Below are positions 46,180 through 58,100 of a stretch of DNA of 64,000 nt, piece after piece. Origin of the DNA: Puccinia triticina (Eukaryota > Basidiomycota > Pucciniomycetes > Pucciniales > Pucciniaceae); the NCBI RefSeq assembly GCF_026914185.1, contig NC_070574.1, positions 1,364,501-1,428,500 on the forward strand. The letters run 5' to 3'. Each line of letters begins with the position of its first letter. The first letter of the stretch is position 1. Under the pieces are notes generated by a model, which saw nothing but the letters and a program-made list of their open reading frames with translations, did not search any database and was not told the DNA's origin. Both the position numbers and the translations under genes were made by a program.

Positions 46180-46867
46180 CAGTGCCCGGAAGAAAGTTTT
46201 CATGACATTTCTTTTGAATAGGAGACTTACAAACCATGCCTCTTAAGTTCTGAGTTATTGGGAGGATGGACAGAAAGGTTTCAAAAGAATGAATATAAGT
46301 AATGTTTTTGGAAAAAATAAGTGCATAATAGCTGAAAATATTCTTTCATGAAATGATAATTTTGGAAAATCTTTAATACTGTTCCAAAAAAAAAAAAAAA
46401 AAATCAGAATCAGTAAACTGACATCCAACATGAATGATAATAAATGAAAAAAATGAGTACCAAAATAAATTTCAAATTTTGGGTGGCAGTGAAAACACAT
46501 TAAATACTGTTTTTTTGTTACCTGCAGTGCAAATTTGGAATTTTTGATGTGCTTTCACTGCCACTCAAAATTTGAAATTTATTTTGGTAATCATTTTTTT
46601 CATTTATTATCATTCATGTTGGATGTCAGTTTACTGATTCTGATTTTTCTTTTTTTTTTTTGGAACAGTATTAAAGATTTTCCAAAATTATCATTTCATG
46701 AAAGAATATTTTCAGCTATTATGCACTTATTTTTTCCAAAAACATTACTTATATTCATTCTTTTGAAACCTTTCTGTCCATCCTCCCAATAACTCAGAAC
46801 TTAAGAGGCATGGTTTGTAAGTCTCCTATTCAAAAGAAATGTCATGAAAACTTTCTTCTGGGCACTG
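46180..46867. mobile_element. Tc1/mariner-type palindromic element, 688 bp
   Basis: Termini CAGTGCCCGGAAGAAAGTTT and, inverted, CAGTGCCCAGAAGAAAGTTT, flanked by TA (46178-46179, 46868-46869). The arms (about 320 bp each) are nearly identical around a short loop near 46500-46550, so the transcript would snap back. Mirror-image open frames on the two strands come from the palindrome. Confidence 0.85.
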
Positions 46868-47089
46868 TACATTACACAATACATCAAGTATTGTTCCAGG
46901 TCGTTTCAATATATTTTGTGGCAGACATGAACCTTGCCTTCAAACTAGCATCTAAGTGAGATCCGACCAAATCTATGACTGAGTTAGGAGATGGCACTTG
47001 CACGCAAGTGCTGAGGAAACTCCCATGGTGACTGGGGCTTACGTTTGTTTCATGCTATTGGTACCATTAAAATAAGCAATGTTGATAGA

Positions 47090-48070
47090 GTAATTTGGGT
47101 CAGCTTTTGCCCACAAAAATCCTTAAATGTGGCAACTACAGTCTGATAGGTCTCAAAATACCACCAAATTGGTTTTGTTTTGTGTTTCTACCACTCTATC
47201 TCAACTGGGGCCAACATTTCTTTCATGATATTGGTATCATTGAGAGAGTAATCAGGGGCAGCTTTTGCCCATTAAAATCCCAAAATATGGCAGCTACATT
47301 TTGATAGGTCTCAAAATACCACCAAATTGGTTTCTTTTGTGTTTCTGCCACTATATCTCAACCACAAGTGGTGATTATTTCAGGATATTGGTAGCAGAAT
47401 TCTCATCAATCACCAAAGAGGACTTTGTTCTACTTTTCATGGATGATAAATTGCAAAAAGGAGCTGGTATAGTCTGATTAGTCTCAAAACATTGCCCAAT
47501 TGGGTAGTTTTTTGGTGTTTCTGCCACTGTATCTCAACTGGGGCTAACATTTGTTTCATGATATTTGAACCATGAAGATAAGCAATGTTCAGAGAGTAAT
47601 TTGGGTCAGCTTTTGCCCATGAAAATCCCAAAATATGGCAGCTACAGTCTGATGTGTTTCAAGATATCACCAAATTGTTTTTTTTTGTGTTTCTGCCACC
47701 ATATTTCATTAGCAATAGGTGATTATTTCATGATATTGGTACCAAAGGTAATCAATTACAAATTATGATTTTGGTATGCCTTCCAGGGATGAAAATCCAA
47801 AAAAGGAGCTGGTATAGTCTGCTTAGTCTCAAAATATTGCCTAATTGGGTAGCTTTTGGTGTTTCTGCCACTGTATCTCAACTGGGGCTAACATTTGTTT
47901 CATGATATTGTTACCATCAAGATAACCAATGTTGAGAGAGTAATTTGGGTCAGCTTTTGCCCATTAAAATCTCAAAATGTTGTAGCTACAGTCTGATAGG
48001 TCTCAAAATATCACCAAATTGGTTTTTGTTTGTGTTTCTGCCGCTACATCTTAACAGGGAATGGTGTTTA
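47090..48070 (-). repeat. Diverged relative of the 173-bp satellite (about 5.5 monomers)
   Basis: CTACAGTCTGATAGGTCTCA recurs at spacings of 158, 173, 175, 170 and 174 bp. Each monomer also has GTGTTTCTGCCACTATATCT, shared with the 31-42 kb satellite. Monomers fall into two types (ACAGTCTGATAGG and GGTATAGTCTGATTAG). Confidence 0.85.
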
Positions 48071-48148
48071 TGTCATGATAGGAATTTGTTTGCCTTATCT
48101 GTTAGAGTCAAATAGTTAACACCATGTTCAACCTCATTGCACAAACCA

Positions 48149-48686
48149 TGTTGTAACCAAGGGTGTAACAGCTGCGCTACGCGCTTTTTTCTGTATCTCC
48201 AAAAATAGATGGCAAGATTTCATAAGTACAGAAATATTTTTGGATATTCTGAATTCTCCCACATCCATGAATCAAAAACGCTTTTTTCAATTTTCTTTAT
48301 TGAAGTGGTACTCCTTTGAAACTATGAAGCAGTGTCATTTGGGCGCTTTTTCAGCGCAGCTGTTTTGAGCTTTCAAATTCACCTGCTTCATGGACTTAAA
48401 GCCACATAATCCCAGTTCCAAGAGTACAAAGATGCGCTTTGGATTCCTGGGAGCAGGAGAATTCTGAATATCCAAAATAATCTGTGTACTTCTGACATCT
48501 TGCCATCTATTTTCAGAGATACAGAAAAAAGCGCTTAGCGCAGCTGTTACACCCTTGTTGTAACCCCCTTCTGGGTTACAGTTAGGGCTCACCTAGACCC
48601 CCTAGATTGCATGAATATAAACCAGTATCCTGTTTCTCTACATGCAATTCTGAGCTTTGCTGTTGTTCCTCTCACACATCACAACA
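48149..48686 (+). repeat. Copia 5' LTR, split by a MITE
   Basis: Starts TGTTGTAACC at 48149 and ends CACAACA at 48686. Excluding the MITE and one duplication copy it is 131 bp, the same as the 3' LTR, with only a few substitutions. Confidence 0.9.
48159..48556. mobile_element. 398-bp Mutator-like MITE in the Copia 5' LTR
   Basis: TIRs AAGGGTGTAACAGCTGCGCT on both ends (inverted), continuing imperfectly for over 100 bp. Exact 9-bp duplication GTTGTAACC (48150-48158 and 48557-48565). A 9-bp duplication with long TIRs points to a MULE-type element. Confidence 0.85.
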
Positions 48687-48687
48687 G

Positions 48688-48886
48688 TGTTATGACTGGT
48701 TCTGGGGGGGGGGAAAGGGGTTCTTGGTTCTGGCGCGGGTCTTGACTGGCTAATTGGTAAATTGCTAGATGGGGAAAGCATGTGGCTCTTCCCCCTCCGG
48801 TCTCTTAGTTCTAGAGACCGTGACATGTAAATACAATATGTAACATGTCTTGGGACAAGTCATGGCCCGCGTGTGGGCTCATAACA
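48688..48886 (-). repeat. Gypsy 3' LTR
   Basis: Plus-strand ends TGTTATGACTGG and GGGCTCATAACA. Preceded on the minus strand by the purine-rich TTAGAGGCGGAATAG. Confidence 0.92.
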
Positions 48887-48977
48887 CTATTCCGCCTCTA
48901 ACGCCCAAGCCTCCGGCTCTGCGCTCCTCCCACGGGCGGCAATAAAAAACCTCTTGGGTAAAAAAGCCCACCCTCAT

Positions 48978-51900
48978 TTAAACCTCCTTCTCCTTTGATG
49001 TCGTCCTGCGGCGTCGCGGAATTTTGAGTTGAATCCTTCCACAAGCTCCTAGCTTGCAATTGGTGAGATTGATGTCTGGTTCCCACAAGTTGGCTTCTGG
49101 TCCGTACCCCTTCCAAGCCACCAGGTATTGAATCTTCTTTCCTCGTCTTCTGCAGTCCAATATTTCTTCCACCTCCCATTCTTCTTTGCCATCCACAACC
49201 ATTGCGCCAGGTTCATCCGGTGTCCGCCCCTCAATTGAATCTGGATTGTGCTTCCGCAATACTGAAACATGAAAATTCGGGTGAACTCCCCGCATGGAGA
49301 GCGGCAAAGTTAGCTGATACGCGGAGGGGGAGATTTGTTTGGATATTGGAAACGGTCCCAGCCATCTATGACTCAGCTTAGGGCTAGGTCTGGTGGTTGA
49401 AATATTTTTCCCGTTGAGCCAAACCGCGTCCCCTACATTCCATCGCGGAGTCTCCCTCACTTTCCCGTTGAATTGAGTCTTCATTGACTGTTGAGTTGCC
49501 TCGAGTCCCGCCCTGAGTTCTTCTTTCACCTCCTCAAACACTCTCAGTATTGTGTCTACTGGAGGGAGGCACTGATTGGATGGTGGGATCCCGCTGATCG
49601 TCAGATCAAACCCATAGTTAGCTTTAAACAGCAACATGCCGGTTGCCGCGTGATCCCTGTTATTGTAAGAAAATTCTGCCATTGCTAGCAACGGTTCCCA
49701 GTTGTCCTGGCGGTAATTGACGAAGTGTTGTAAAAATTGCTTGACTGCCTTGTTGACAATTTCGGATTGTCCGTCCGTCCTGGCCGGGTGGTATGCTGTC
49801 AATGGGCAGAGATGGACACCTAAGTACTTAGCCAACTCCTTGGTGATTTGAGAAATAAATATACTGCCCCTGTCCAAAACTATGGATTTGGGTGTTCCAT
49901 GCAGCTTCCACACGTGCCGCATCATCAAGTCTGCCAGTCCTTTGGCTGTCATTGTTTTGTGGCAAGGGATTAGGTGTGCCATCTTGGTAAACTGGTCCAC
50001 AACCGTCAATACACTGTTGCAATTGTTGGATTCGGGGAGATTGGTAATCAAGTTGTAGGAGATATCTGTCCACGGGCCTGCTGGTATGGGAAGGGGTTCA
50101 AGTGTGCCAAACAGTTTCTGAGTTGACGGCTTCACCCTTTGGCACAATCCACATCTGTCCACGTAACGGTTAATGAACCGTTTCATTGACGGCCACGTGA
50201 AACTCCGTTGTGCGAGGCCTAATGTTTTGGCTCTACCTGGGTGGCCCGCAGCGCAACAATCATGTCGACTTTGCGTGATGGCTGCTTTTAGAGTGTCGTC
50301 CTTTGGCACCTCAATCCGTTCCTGATTGTAAACAACCCCGTCCACCACTGAGTACGGATTTGTCCCTCGACCGGCCTCCGACATCAATAATTGCAGTCAA
50401 GAGTCCAACAGTGTGGCCTTGCGAATCAAGTTGATCAACTCCTCATTGTTGAGGATAGATCTTGAAACCCCCTTCTCCACGTCTTCTACACCTAATATGT
50501 CCACGTCAAACCAGTGCATCGCATTGTCCAAGTCAACAGATTCATCCATAAAGAAATTGTCCACATCAAGCGACCATTCCTCGAATTCTGCTACTTCTGC
50601 AAACGTTTCCGGCGTGATGTTTTCCGGTCTGAGTAACTGGCCAAAAGTGAGCTTATTGTCCCCCGTTGGGGCCAAGTCTGGTCTAACCAACATTGCGTCT
50701 GGCTTATTGGAATGACAACCTGGCCTAAAGATGATCTCAAAGTCAAAGCACCCGAGTGTCTCCGCCCACCGTGCCTGGTGTCTTGTCAACTTTTTTTGTT
50801 GTCATGAAGGCTTCCAAATTACGATGGTCAGTATAAACAATAGCTTTTAGACGGTTGGGGTTTCCCTCAAGGTACTGACGCCATTCTTTGAAGGCCGCGA
50901 CGATAGCAAGCAGCTCCTTGTCAAAGATTTTGTAATTGTGCTCGGCTTGAATCAGGGATCTGGACAGGAATGCCACCGGATGAAGCTCGCCGTCCTCCTT
51001 GCTTATTTGCGACAACACCACGCCCAGCGCAAAATCTGAGCAATCACATTCTAGTAGGAATGGTTGGTAAGGGTCGGCAATCTTGAGGACCGGTGCTGTG
51101 GTAAACGCAGTCTTCAATGACTCAAAAGCCCGCTGGCAATGGTTGTCCCACACAAATTGTGTTGAGGCCTTGGTGAGGTTGTGAAGGGGTCTTGTTGTCC
51201 GCAAGAACTGTTGAATGAACCTCCTATAAAAGTTGGAAAACCCGATGAACCGCTGGACTTCTGTGACATTGGTGGGTGTCGGCCAATCGGTCACCGCACG
51301 GACTTTTGTAGGATCCATGCGTACCCAATTCCGGGAGATTAACAGACCAAGGTATTCCACTTCCTTTCTTGAGAACTCGCATTTTTCAGGCTTTAACCAC
51401 AATTGGTGTTTGCTCAATGTCTTGAGTACACTAATGACCGCTTCTTCGTGATCATGCCCCGGCGTCGTATAGATCATAATGTCATCCAAATAAGCTGCCG
51501 TGTCCTTTGCAATTTGGCCAAGTAAGATGTTCTGGATAAAGAATTGAAAGAATCCGGGCGCTCCCGTGGGCCCAAATGGCATGGTCAACGGTGCAAACTG
51601 TCCAGCTCGACAGATAAACGCGAGTTTGTCCTTGTCTCCTTTGGCTACCCGCAAATTACTGTATGCGTTACGCAAGTCCAACTTGGTGAAAGTGTCCGCA
51701 TTGAGCAGACTGTCCACAAGATCCATGGTGAGTGGTAAAGGGTATTTATTCTTCTCGGTGACGGCGTTCAACTTCCAATAGTCAAAGCACGGCCTAAGAT
51801 TACCGTCTTTCTTGCCAGTGAATAGTACCGGGGCTGCCCACGGCTACGTGGTCCTTTGTATAGTCCTGTTCTCCAGTCCCTCACGGATCATCTTGTCAAG

Positions 51901-53079
51901 CGCTTCATTTTCCGCCGGCAACAAGGGGATGATACGCCCTGCCTGTGGTGTGGCGCCAGGTATTAGGTTCACTCTGGAGTCATACTTCCGGCGTGGCGGG
52001 AGCCGTTGTGCCCCTGATTTCTTGAACATGTCTAAATACCAATGGTACCGTCGCGGGACTAGATCCTCCACCGGCCAGGTCACAGGCGCATTCTTCATGT
52101 TATCTGCCGCTAGTCTGGCCAAAGTAGACCAAGACGTCTTAGCCGTTGAGATGAGCGCCTCCGCCGCCCCCTGCTCTTGTATTGCAAGTTTTGGAAATTG
52201 TATCTGCTTGCCAAATGCTCTTACATAGGGTGTATTGGAAAAAAAGGGCGGAAAAATGGTATGGGACTCACATCGCGGGGGCGTTGTTCCGCTTGAAGCG
52301 CGCACCCCCTCGTCATATAACCTTGCTTGCCTCACCCCGGGCTCCTCCCCGTCCTGTGAGGGTTTTTTCGGCATAGACAAAACCGCCTCAGCGGCTGCAA
52401 TATGATCCTCAGATGGAACCCCCTCATTCGAGGGGATGTAACGGTCAGGTGGCTGAATGGATGACTTGGGGATTGGTTTGGCCTTAGGTGTGGTGACCAT
52501 CGTCGGTGTATTGGGGTGCCTGCTTTCTAAGGAGTGTACCCGCTTGCCAGATGGTCTTATGACATGCTTGGTAGAATATAATAAAGATGACTCACATTGC
52601 AAAGGCCTCATTGCACGTAAAACGTGCGCCCCCTTGTCAATGTTCCTCACTGGCCTCACCCCGGGCTCCTCCCTGTCCTGTGAGGTTTTTTTCGGACACA
52701 ACGACACCTCAGCAGTGGCGATGTTTGAAGATTTCGTCCCAAAGCAACGGGTTCGCCAGTCTATTAGATTACCATGTTGGCGGATCCACGGCATCCCCAG
52801 AATGCCGTCGTAGGCGTCCTTGAGTGTTGCAACTACAAAGCTGCGTGGGGCCGGGTCTGAGTCCAAAATCAATTCGACTTCCTGAGACGCATGGCTCTTA
52901 GACCCGTCGAACCCGGATATAGTTCTTTTGTATTGGGACTCCCTCAACTGGAGTTCTTCTTGCACCGTGGTTGAGAGGCTCAGGATGGCGTGGGTCGCCC
53001 CAGAGTCAATTAGGAATGTAGCAATTTTGGTTGTGGCTGGGGAAAAATTAAGTTGATTAAATGATACTGAGATGAACAA
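48978..53079 (-). pseudogene. Gypsy pol: protease, RT, RNase H, integrase, chromodomain
   Basis: Order on the minus strand: protease with LIDSGATHAIL (about 53000); RT with FTKLDLRNAYSNLRV and AAYLDDIMIY; RNase H with FDKELLAIVAAFKEW and VYTDHRNLEAF. The integrase (50387-48978) has an HHCC finger ending DRCGLCQRVK, DDE residues in WTDISYNL, IVLDRGSIF and TDGQSEIVN, and a LGPFPISKQISPSAYQL GPY/F-like module. A C-terminal chromodomain has EWEVEEILD, YLVAWKGYGPEANLWEP. Breaks: TAG at 51844-51846 between linker and RT, a frameshift near 50745-50790, and a stop near 50397 before integrase. Catalytic motifs are otherwise intact. Chromodomain integrases steer insertion to heterochromatin, which fits the setting. 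Confidence 0.92.
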
Positions 53080-53168
53080 TCAGGGTTCAATTGGATTGAT
53101 GGATGTCATTGTACACGTTCCTAATCTAACTACAAAATTTCCCTCCACGCTTGGGGGAGGCACAACCT

Positions 53169-54068
53169 TCACTCCCAAGCTTCGCCATTTTTTGATTGAT
53201 CTGCACGCCCACCCTCACCGCTTGGCCCTGGTCCCACGGTCAAACGGCGAACTTCTTCTTCCAATTCGGCAATCCTGACTGCCGCTCCCGACGCCTTCCC
53301 TTTTCCTTTTGCCTTCTTCTCTGGGCAATCCCAAATCACGTGGCCCTTTCCGCCGCAGTAGAAACAACAACCGGCCCGCATCATCTCAGCTTTCTCCTTT
53401 CCTGATAGCTGGCCCCGTACCGCCGAAAGATCCATGGCATTGGGGTCGGGCTGTGCTACGTCTGTCGGAGTGAGGTCAGCGCCGTTGATTTCATTATCAA
53501 TCTTTAGCGCCAGGTTGCTGAGGTCGGTGAGTTCCTTGAATTCAATCCAAGCAAGGACCAAAGCCAGTCAAATATCTTTCTTAAGGCCTTGTTGGTACTG
53601 GCTTACCAATGTCCGCATCTCCCAGCCCGCGTAGGCCGCGTGTTGATTGAACTGAAACGTATAATGGGCGACCAACTTTGTTTGCTTCAGCTGCCGCAAC
53701 GCCTTCTTGGCCCGGGATCTCTTCTCCGTGTCGTAGTACATCATTTAGAATGCGGTAGAGAACGACTCGTAGGTGACCGCCTGCCCGGCGAATAATCTGG
53801 TTGTGAACGGTTGCGCCCATGCGCTCGCCTGGCCCGTAAGGTACGAGATCAAGAAGATCACCTTGCTTTGATCATCCGGAAACATCTGCGGGTTGGAAAT
53901 GATATAGAGGCCAATTTGGGTCACATAGACCTTGGCCTTTGCCCCTTTGGTTCCATTGTATTTATCCGGCAATCCAATCTTGGGGCCTTTCACTACGACG
54001 TTGCCCGGAGGCTGCTGTTGACCTGGCTGCTGGGGTGGGAGAATGGGGACAACAGCCGGGGCTACCAT
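53169..54068 (-). pseudogene. Gypsy gag (capsid and CCHC zinc knuckle)
   Basis: Starts MVAPAVVPILPPQQPGQQQP, followed by the capsid region IGLPDKYNGTKGAKAKVY, ISYLTGQASAWAQPF and LVAHYTFQFNQHAAYAGW. Zinc knuckle CCFYCGGKGHVIWDCP is intact. Two in-frame stops, TAA at 53745-53747 and TGA at 53568-53570, break it. Confidence 0.88.
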
Positions 54069-54334
54069 TCAGGCTTGAATTGATTCTAGGTTGGCCTCGG
54101 CCCTTTGACGGTGGGTTCTTTCTTCCTGAATCAAGGCAGATAGTTCCTCGACCCGCTGACAAAGGTTATTTATGTCCTCGGCCATCAGTCTTGGAATTTT
54201 GGGTTCGCACTGTTCTGGGCTTCAGTGTTGGTTTGGTTTTGGTTTTGGATCTGCGCTGTTCTGGATTTCAATGTTGGTTTGGTTCTGGTTGGTTTCTGGT
54301 TTTCCCTTGTCCCCAATAGGATGATCTAGCAATA

Positions 54335-54534
54335 TGTTAGACTGTTTCTGGGGGGGGGGGAGGAGGGGTTCTTGGTTCTGGCGTGGGTCTTGACTAGCTA
54401 ATTGGTAAATTGCTAGATGGGGAAAGCATGTGGCTCTTCCCCCTCCGGTTTCTTAGTTCTAGAGACCGTGACATGTAAATACAATATGTAACATGTCTTG
54501 GGACAAGTCATGGCCCGCGTGTGGGCTCATAACA
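54335..54534 (-). repeat. Gypsy 5' LTR
   Basis: Partner of 48688-48886, 200 bp. Contains the poly-C tract (minus strand) that differs slightly in length between copies. Confidence 0.92.
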
Positions 54535-54538
54535 AACA

Positions 54539-54548
54539 GGTAGCGCCT
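54539..54548 (+). promoter_or_regulatory. Copia primer-binding site (initiator tRNA-Met type)
   Basis: GGTAGCGCCT directly follows the LTR CA end once the gypsy insertion is discounted. It matches the Ty1-type PBS complementary to the 3' end of initiator tRNA-Met. The gypsy element separated it from its own 5' LTR. Confidence 0.8.
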
Positions 54549-55176
54549 AAAGTTCTTGCAAATTTCCTCTCAAAATCAACCCAAGGTAGACCAGCGTAGG
54601 GCGTAATTGACCTACTATTTCCTTTTTTGATACTCTGGGTAACCCTGTGTTGGGTGTAATTGGCCTGTTTTTTTTTTTTTTTCTCTCCTCTTATATCGGA
54701 TCTATATTGCCTTCACCTTATCATCCCAACCCTGTTTCTCCAATTGCCAAACCCAATATCTCCAGCCCAAAATTGAACCTCTAACTGCTGATTAGCTGCT
54801 ACGGACTAGCTACCCAATAGCAATCCTCACCTAGGATGCTAGGTGCTGGGGCTGAACAGGCGTTGAGGGTCAAGAGTAGACTCGACCACCTTGGCTTCAA
54901 ACCCAGACCGTTTTTTCTTTCCTTTCTTCTTCTTTGCACTCTTTTCTTCCCCCCCCCCTGAAAACATTGCTCCATTCGCTAGTCTAAGAAACCAAATACC
55001 ACGCACCTCATCTCCTCAAAATCTCTGCAATTTCATCATCTACTCTTGCAAACACCGTCTCATCCTGAATATCTTTCCCGTTTTTTTTTTCCTCCTTCCT
55101 TCACGTTCTGTCCCCGCTTTCCCTCCAACTCTGAAATTTCCTTCTGTTCTGTTCCCGCTTTCCCTCCAACTCTGAA
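54549..55176 (+). other. Copia 5' leader
   Basis: Non-coding leader between PBS and gag. The last 250 bp is strongly pyrimidine-rich with a duplicated CCGCTTTCCCTCCAACTCTG segment just before the gag ATG. Confidence 0.6.
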
Positions 55177-58100
55177 ATGTCTTCCCCCACCGTCACCAAT
55201 ACTCCCACCCCCAACAATCAATTGTCACAAGACATAGCACCTATGCCCGGTGCTCCCCAGCCTCACAGCCGCCGTGGTTGAGATCAAACACCTCACAAAC
55301 AATCCCCTGTCGACCCATCTCTTGCGGACGCAAATCCTCCTGCGTTGCAACAAGCTGACTCATCCTCTTGTTGCAACCAAGCAGAAATTGACCAAATTGC
55401 GGTTTCCATCATCAACTCGGTCAACAGCCAGGTTTGAGACAAGGATTGCTTGCGCGCTGACGGATTGAATTGGAATGAGTGGATTGATTTTATCAACACT
55501 AGGATGAGGGATGCTACGGGTGTTACTTACTTCTTCCATCATCCGGCCACCAACCGCCTCCACGAGCGCATCGGCAGATCTGTTATGCTGAACTCCCTTG
55601 TCTGCAGCTTGCAATGTTCCCTCCAGCATGTTGCCAACTCCCACCAAATGTATCAGACGTTGCGTTCGCGGTTCCACACGCTCAGCCGAGCTTCCATGCT
55701 TAACCTTTTTTGCCTTTTAAAATCATTCACAGTCTTGGAAACGGCCTCCACTCCTGAGATCGCCGCCGAAATCTCCGAAATCTTCAACGACGTCAACGAT
55801 ATGGGTGTACCCTATACACGCAACGTATGGGCAGGCCTCTTCCTCCAAGATGCCCTCCGCTCTGTTTTGGCTATCCAAGAGGAGCTTGATTGCTGCCTTG
55901 AAATTGACTATCAAAGTGCTACACCGGAAGGCCCACCTATGGGTTTTGATGGCATGGTCACCCTCATTGACATAGTCCGGACTCAACTCAACATCCAAGC
56001 TGACAACCAGTCAACCAGCCAAAACCCTGCCCCTCCAGCCATGCAAACAGAAGCACTGCCGGTTTTCCCGCAGACCAACAACCAGCAGTTCCAACAGCCG
56101 TCCGGCAATCAGATGGTTCATCCCAACAATGTGCCTGATGTGTTTGACTTCATGGCCATGCAAGCAGGACTGTTTTGGCAGTGCCGGTTGCCCGATCATT
56201 TGCTCTGTGAATGCCCACTACGTCAACGCCCTCAGACCACACAACAATGTTTTCAACCTCGCCCGCCGCCAACAACTACCCAACAAAATTTCCCGCCACC
56301 AGCTCCAACTGGTTTCCAACCATTCTACCCAATTGTGGCACCACCTGGTTTCGTCGGTATCTACCCACAACCTCAAGGCCCGGCTCAGAACTCCCGCCCC
56401 CCAGTTCTGTCAAATTTCAGCTCCCCTCAAGTCACCAGGCCGGCAGACAACTACCGACCTCAATATTGGCTCCAACAAGTCAGCCAGACGCCTGAGAGCT
56501 CCAGCCAACAACCTTGTCCCTCAGCAAATGAGGTGTCCGGTGTTTCTTCTCTCCCGGAATCCTTGGCCAGAATGGTAGAACTGGGAGACGTTGCGGAAGA
56601 CCTGGCAAACCTTCAGTTCAATCATGTGCTGCCGGATGAATCTGACAGCGTCCCAATAGTTGACTCAGGTGCCCACCATCTTTGTGGTGAATTCAACCTG
56701 CTTTCTAATTTTTGTTGTTTTTCAAAACCGATTCCCTTAAAAGTAGCCACTTTGGCCAATAATGCCTTTATCACAGGCGAAGGCGACCTTACCTTCAATG
56801 GGGTGGATAATCAGCAGGTGACAATTCATGGAGTCCTTTATTGTGAGCTAGCACACTTGATTCTGATTTCCCTTGCCGCCCTCTGCAAGGCTGACGCTTA
56901 TTTTGCGTATGACGTCAAACAGGATTGCTTTAACATATATTCAAAGCAGAATATTCTGGTTTTTAGGTTTCCTTTCATTCCCTCTCAGAATTGCTGGACT
57001 TTCCCAAGCCCTATAATTCCCCGTTCTGCGCCAATCTCTCTTTTGTCAAACCATGCCCCCTCTTGCAATTCTATGCCCAAATCTGAACCTAATTTCTGCC
57101 CTGTGTTGACTGACACACGAGTGAAAATGAGACAGCAACCTTTTGTGACGCCCCTTGACATAGATCAAGTTGAGAAATCTGCCGTAGCTACTAACAGTCT
57201 TGACTAAGACAAACAAGTGCTTCTTTACTACCACAGACTTTTTGGACACGCCAGCATGAGACCAGTGCGCCAGATTGTGCAGGAGAAGCTGTGCGACAGT
57301 CTCCCGGTAAACCTTCCAAGGGGTGAGGTGCAATGTGACATCTGCGCGCGGAGCAAGAGCCTCAACAAGAACAGATTGGCAAGCTCGGACAGGGATGTAA
57401 GCAAACTAAGCGTTGTTACAGCAGATATCATTGGCCCGTTTGAAGTAGACACATTCAACAAGGGAAAATTTCTGCTAACTATCCAAGATATGTTTACTGG
57501 TTTTAGTGAGGCCAAAGTACTTACCGGCAAGGATCATGCCTGTTGCCACATCACAGAGACGATCACTCGCTGTGAACGACAAACAGCCTGCAAAGTAAAG
57601 ATCCTACGGACAGATAATGGGGGATAGTTTTCAAGAAATGAGCTGACTGAGTTCTTGAAGCTTTGCAGAATCAAAGCAGAAAGGGCGCTGCCGTACCATC
57701 ATTACCAGAATGGGGTAATCAAACGTTTCAACAGGACGGTGGCAAATATGGGGCGGACCATATTGATCAACAGTGGCATGGGTAAACCATTCTGGGGTTT
57801 TGCGTTTATTTGGGCCTGTGACCTCCTCAATATGATCCCCAACAAAAGAAGCGGACTAATCACTCCTTTTGAGGCCTTTTATGGAAACAAGCCCTTGTGC
57901 GACAGATTGTGGCTCTTTGGACAGTAAGCTTTTGTCCACGTTCCAAAGGAGCGTTGCAAGAAGCTGGATGACAGAGCTCTCCCTGGCCGAGTGGTAGCCC
58001 ACTGCAACAACAGCAAGGGGTGGGTATTTATCCTTGAACAATCAAACCAGCTGGTGGCGTCAGCGCTAGTTGATTGGACAGAGAAACCACCACAGCAAGC

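Larger units (their letters stand above)
48688..54534 (-). mobile_element. Full-length Ty3/gypsy chromovirus nested in Copia
   Basis: Two ~200-bp LTRs bound a gag-pol region read on the minus strand. Exact 5-bp duplication AACAG (48683-48687 and 54535-54539). LTRs differ at only a handful of sites by eye, indicating a fairly recent insertion that postdates the Copia insertion. Confidence 0.93.

Noticed and set aside
46255..46792. Two nearly identical ~82-codon proteins on opposite strands
   Set aside because: They are mirror images produced by the Tc1-type palindrome.
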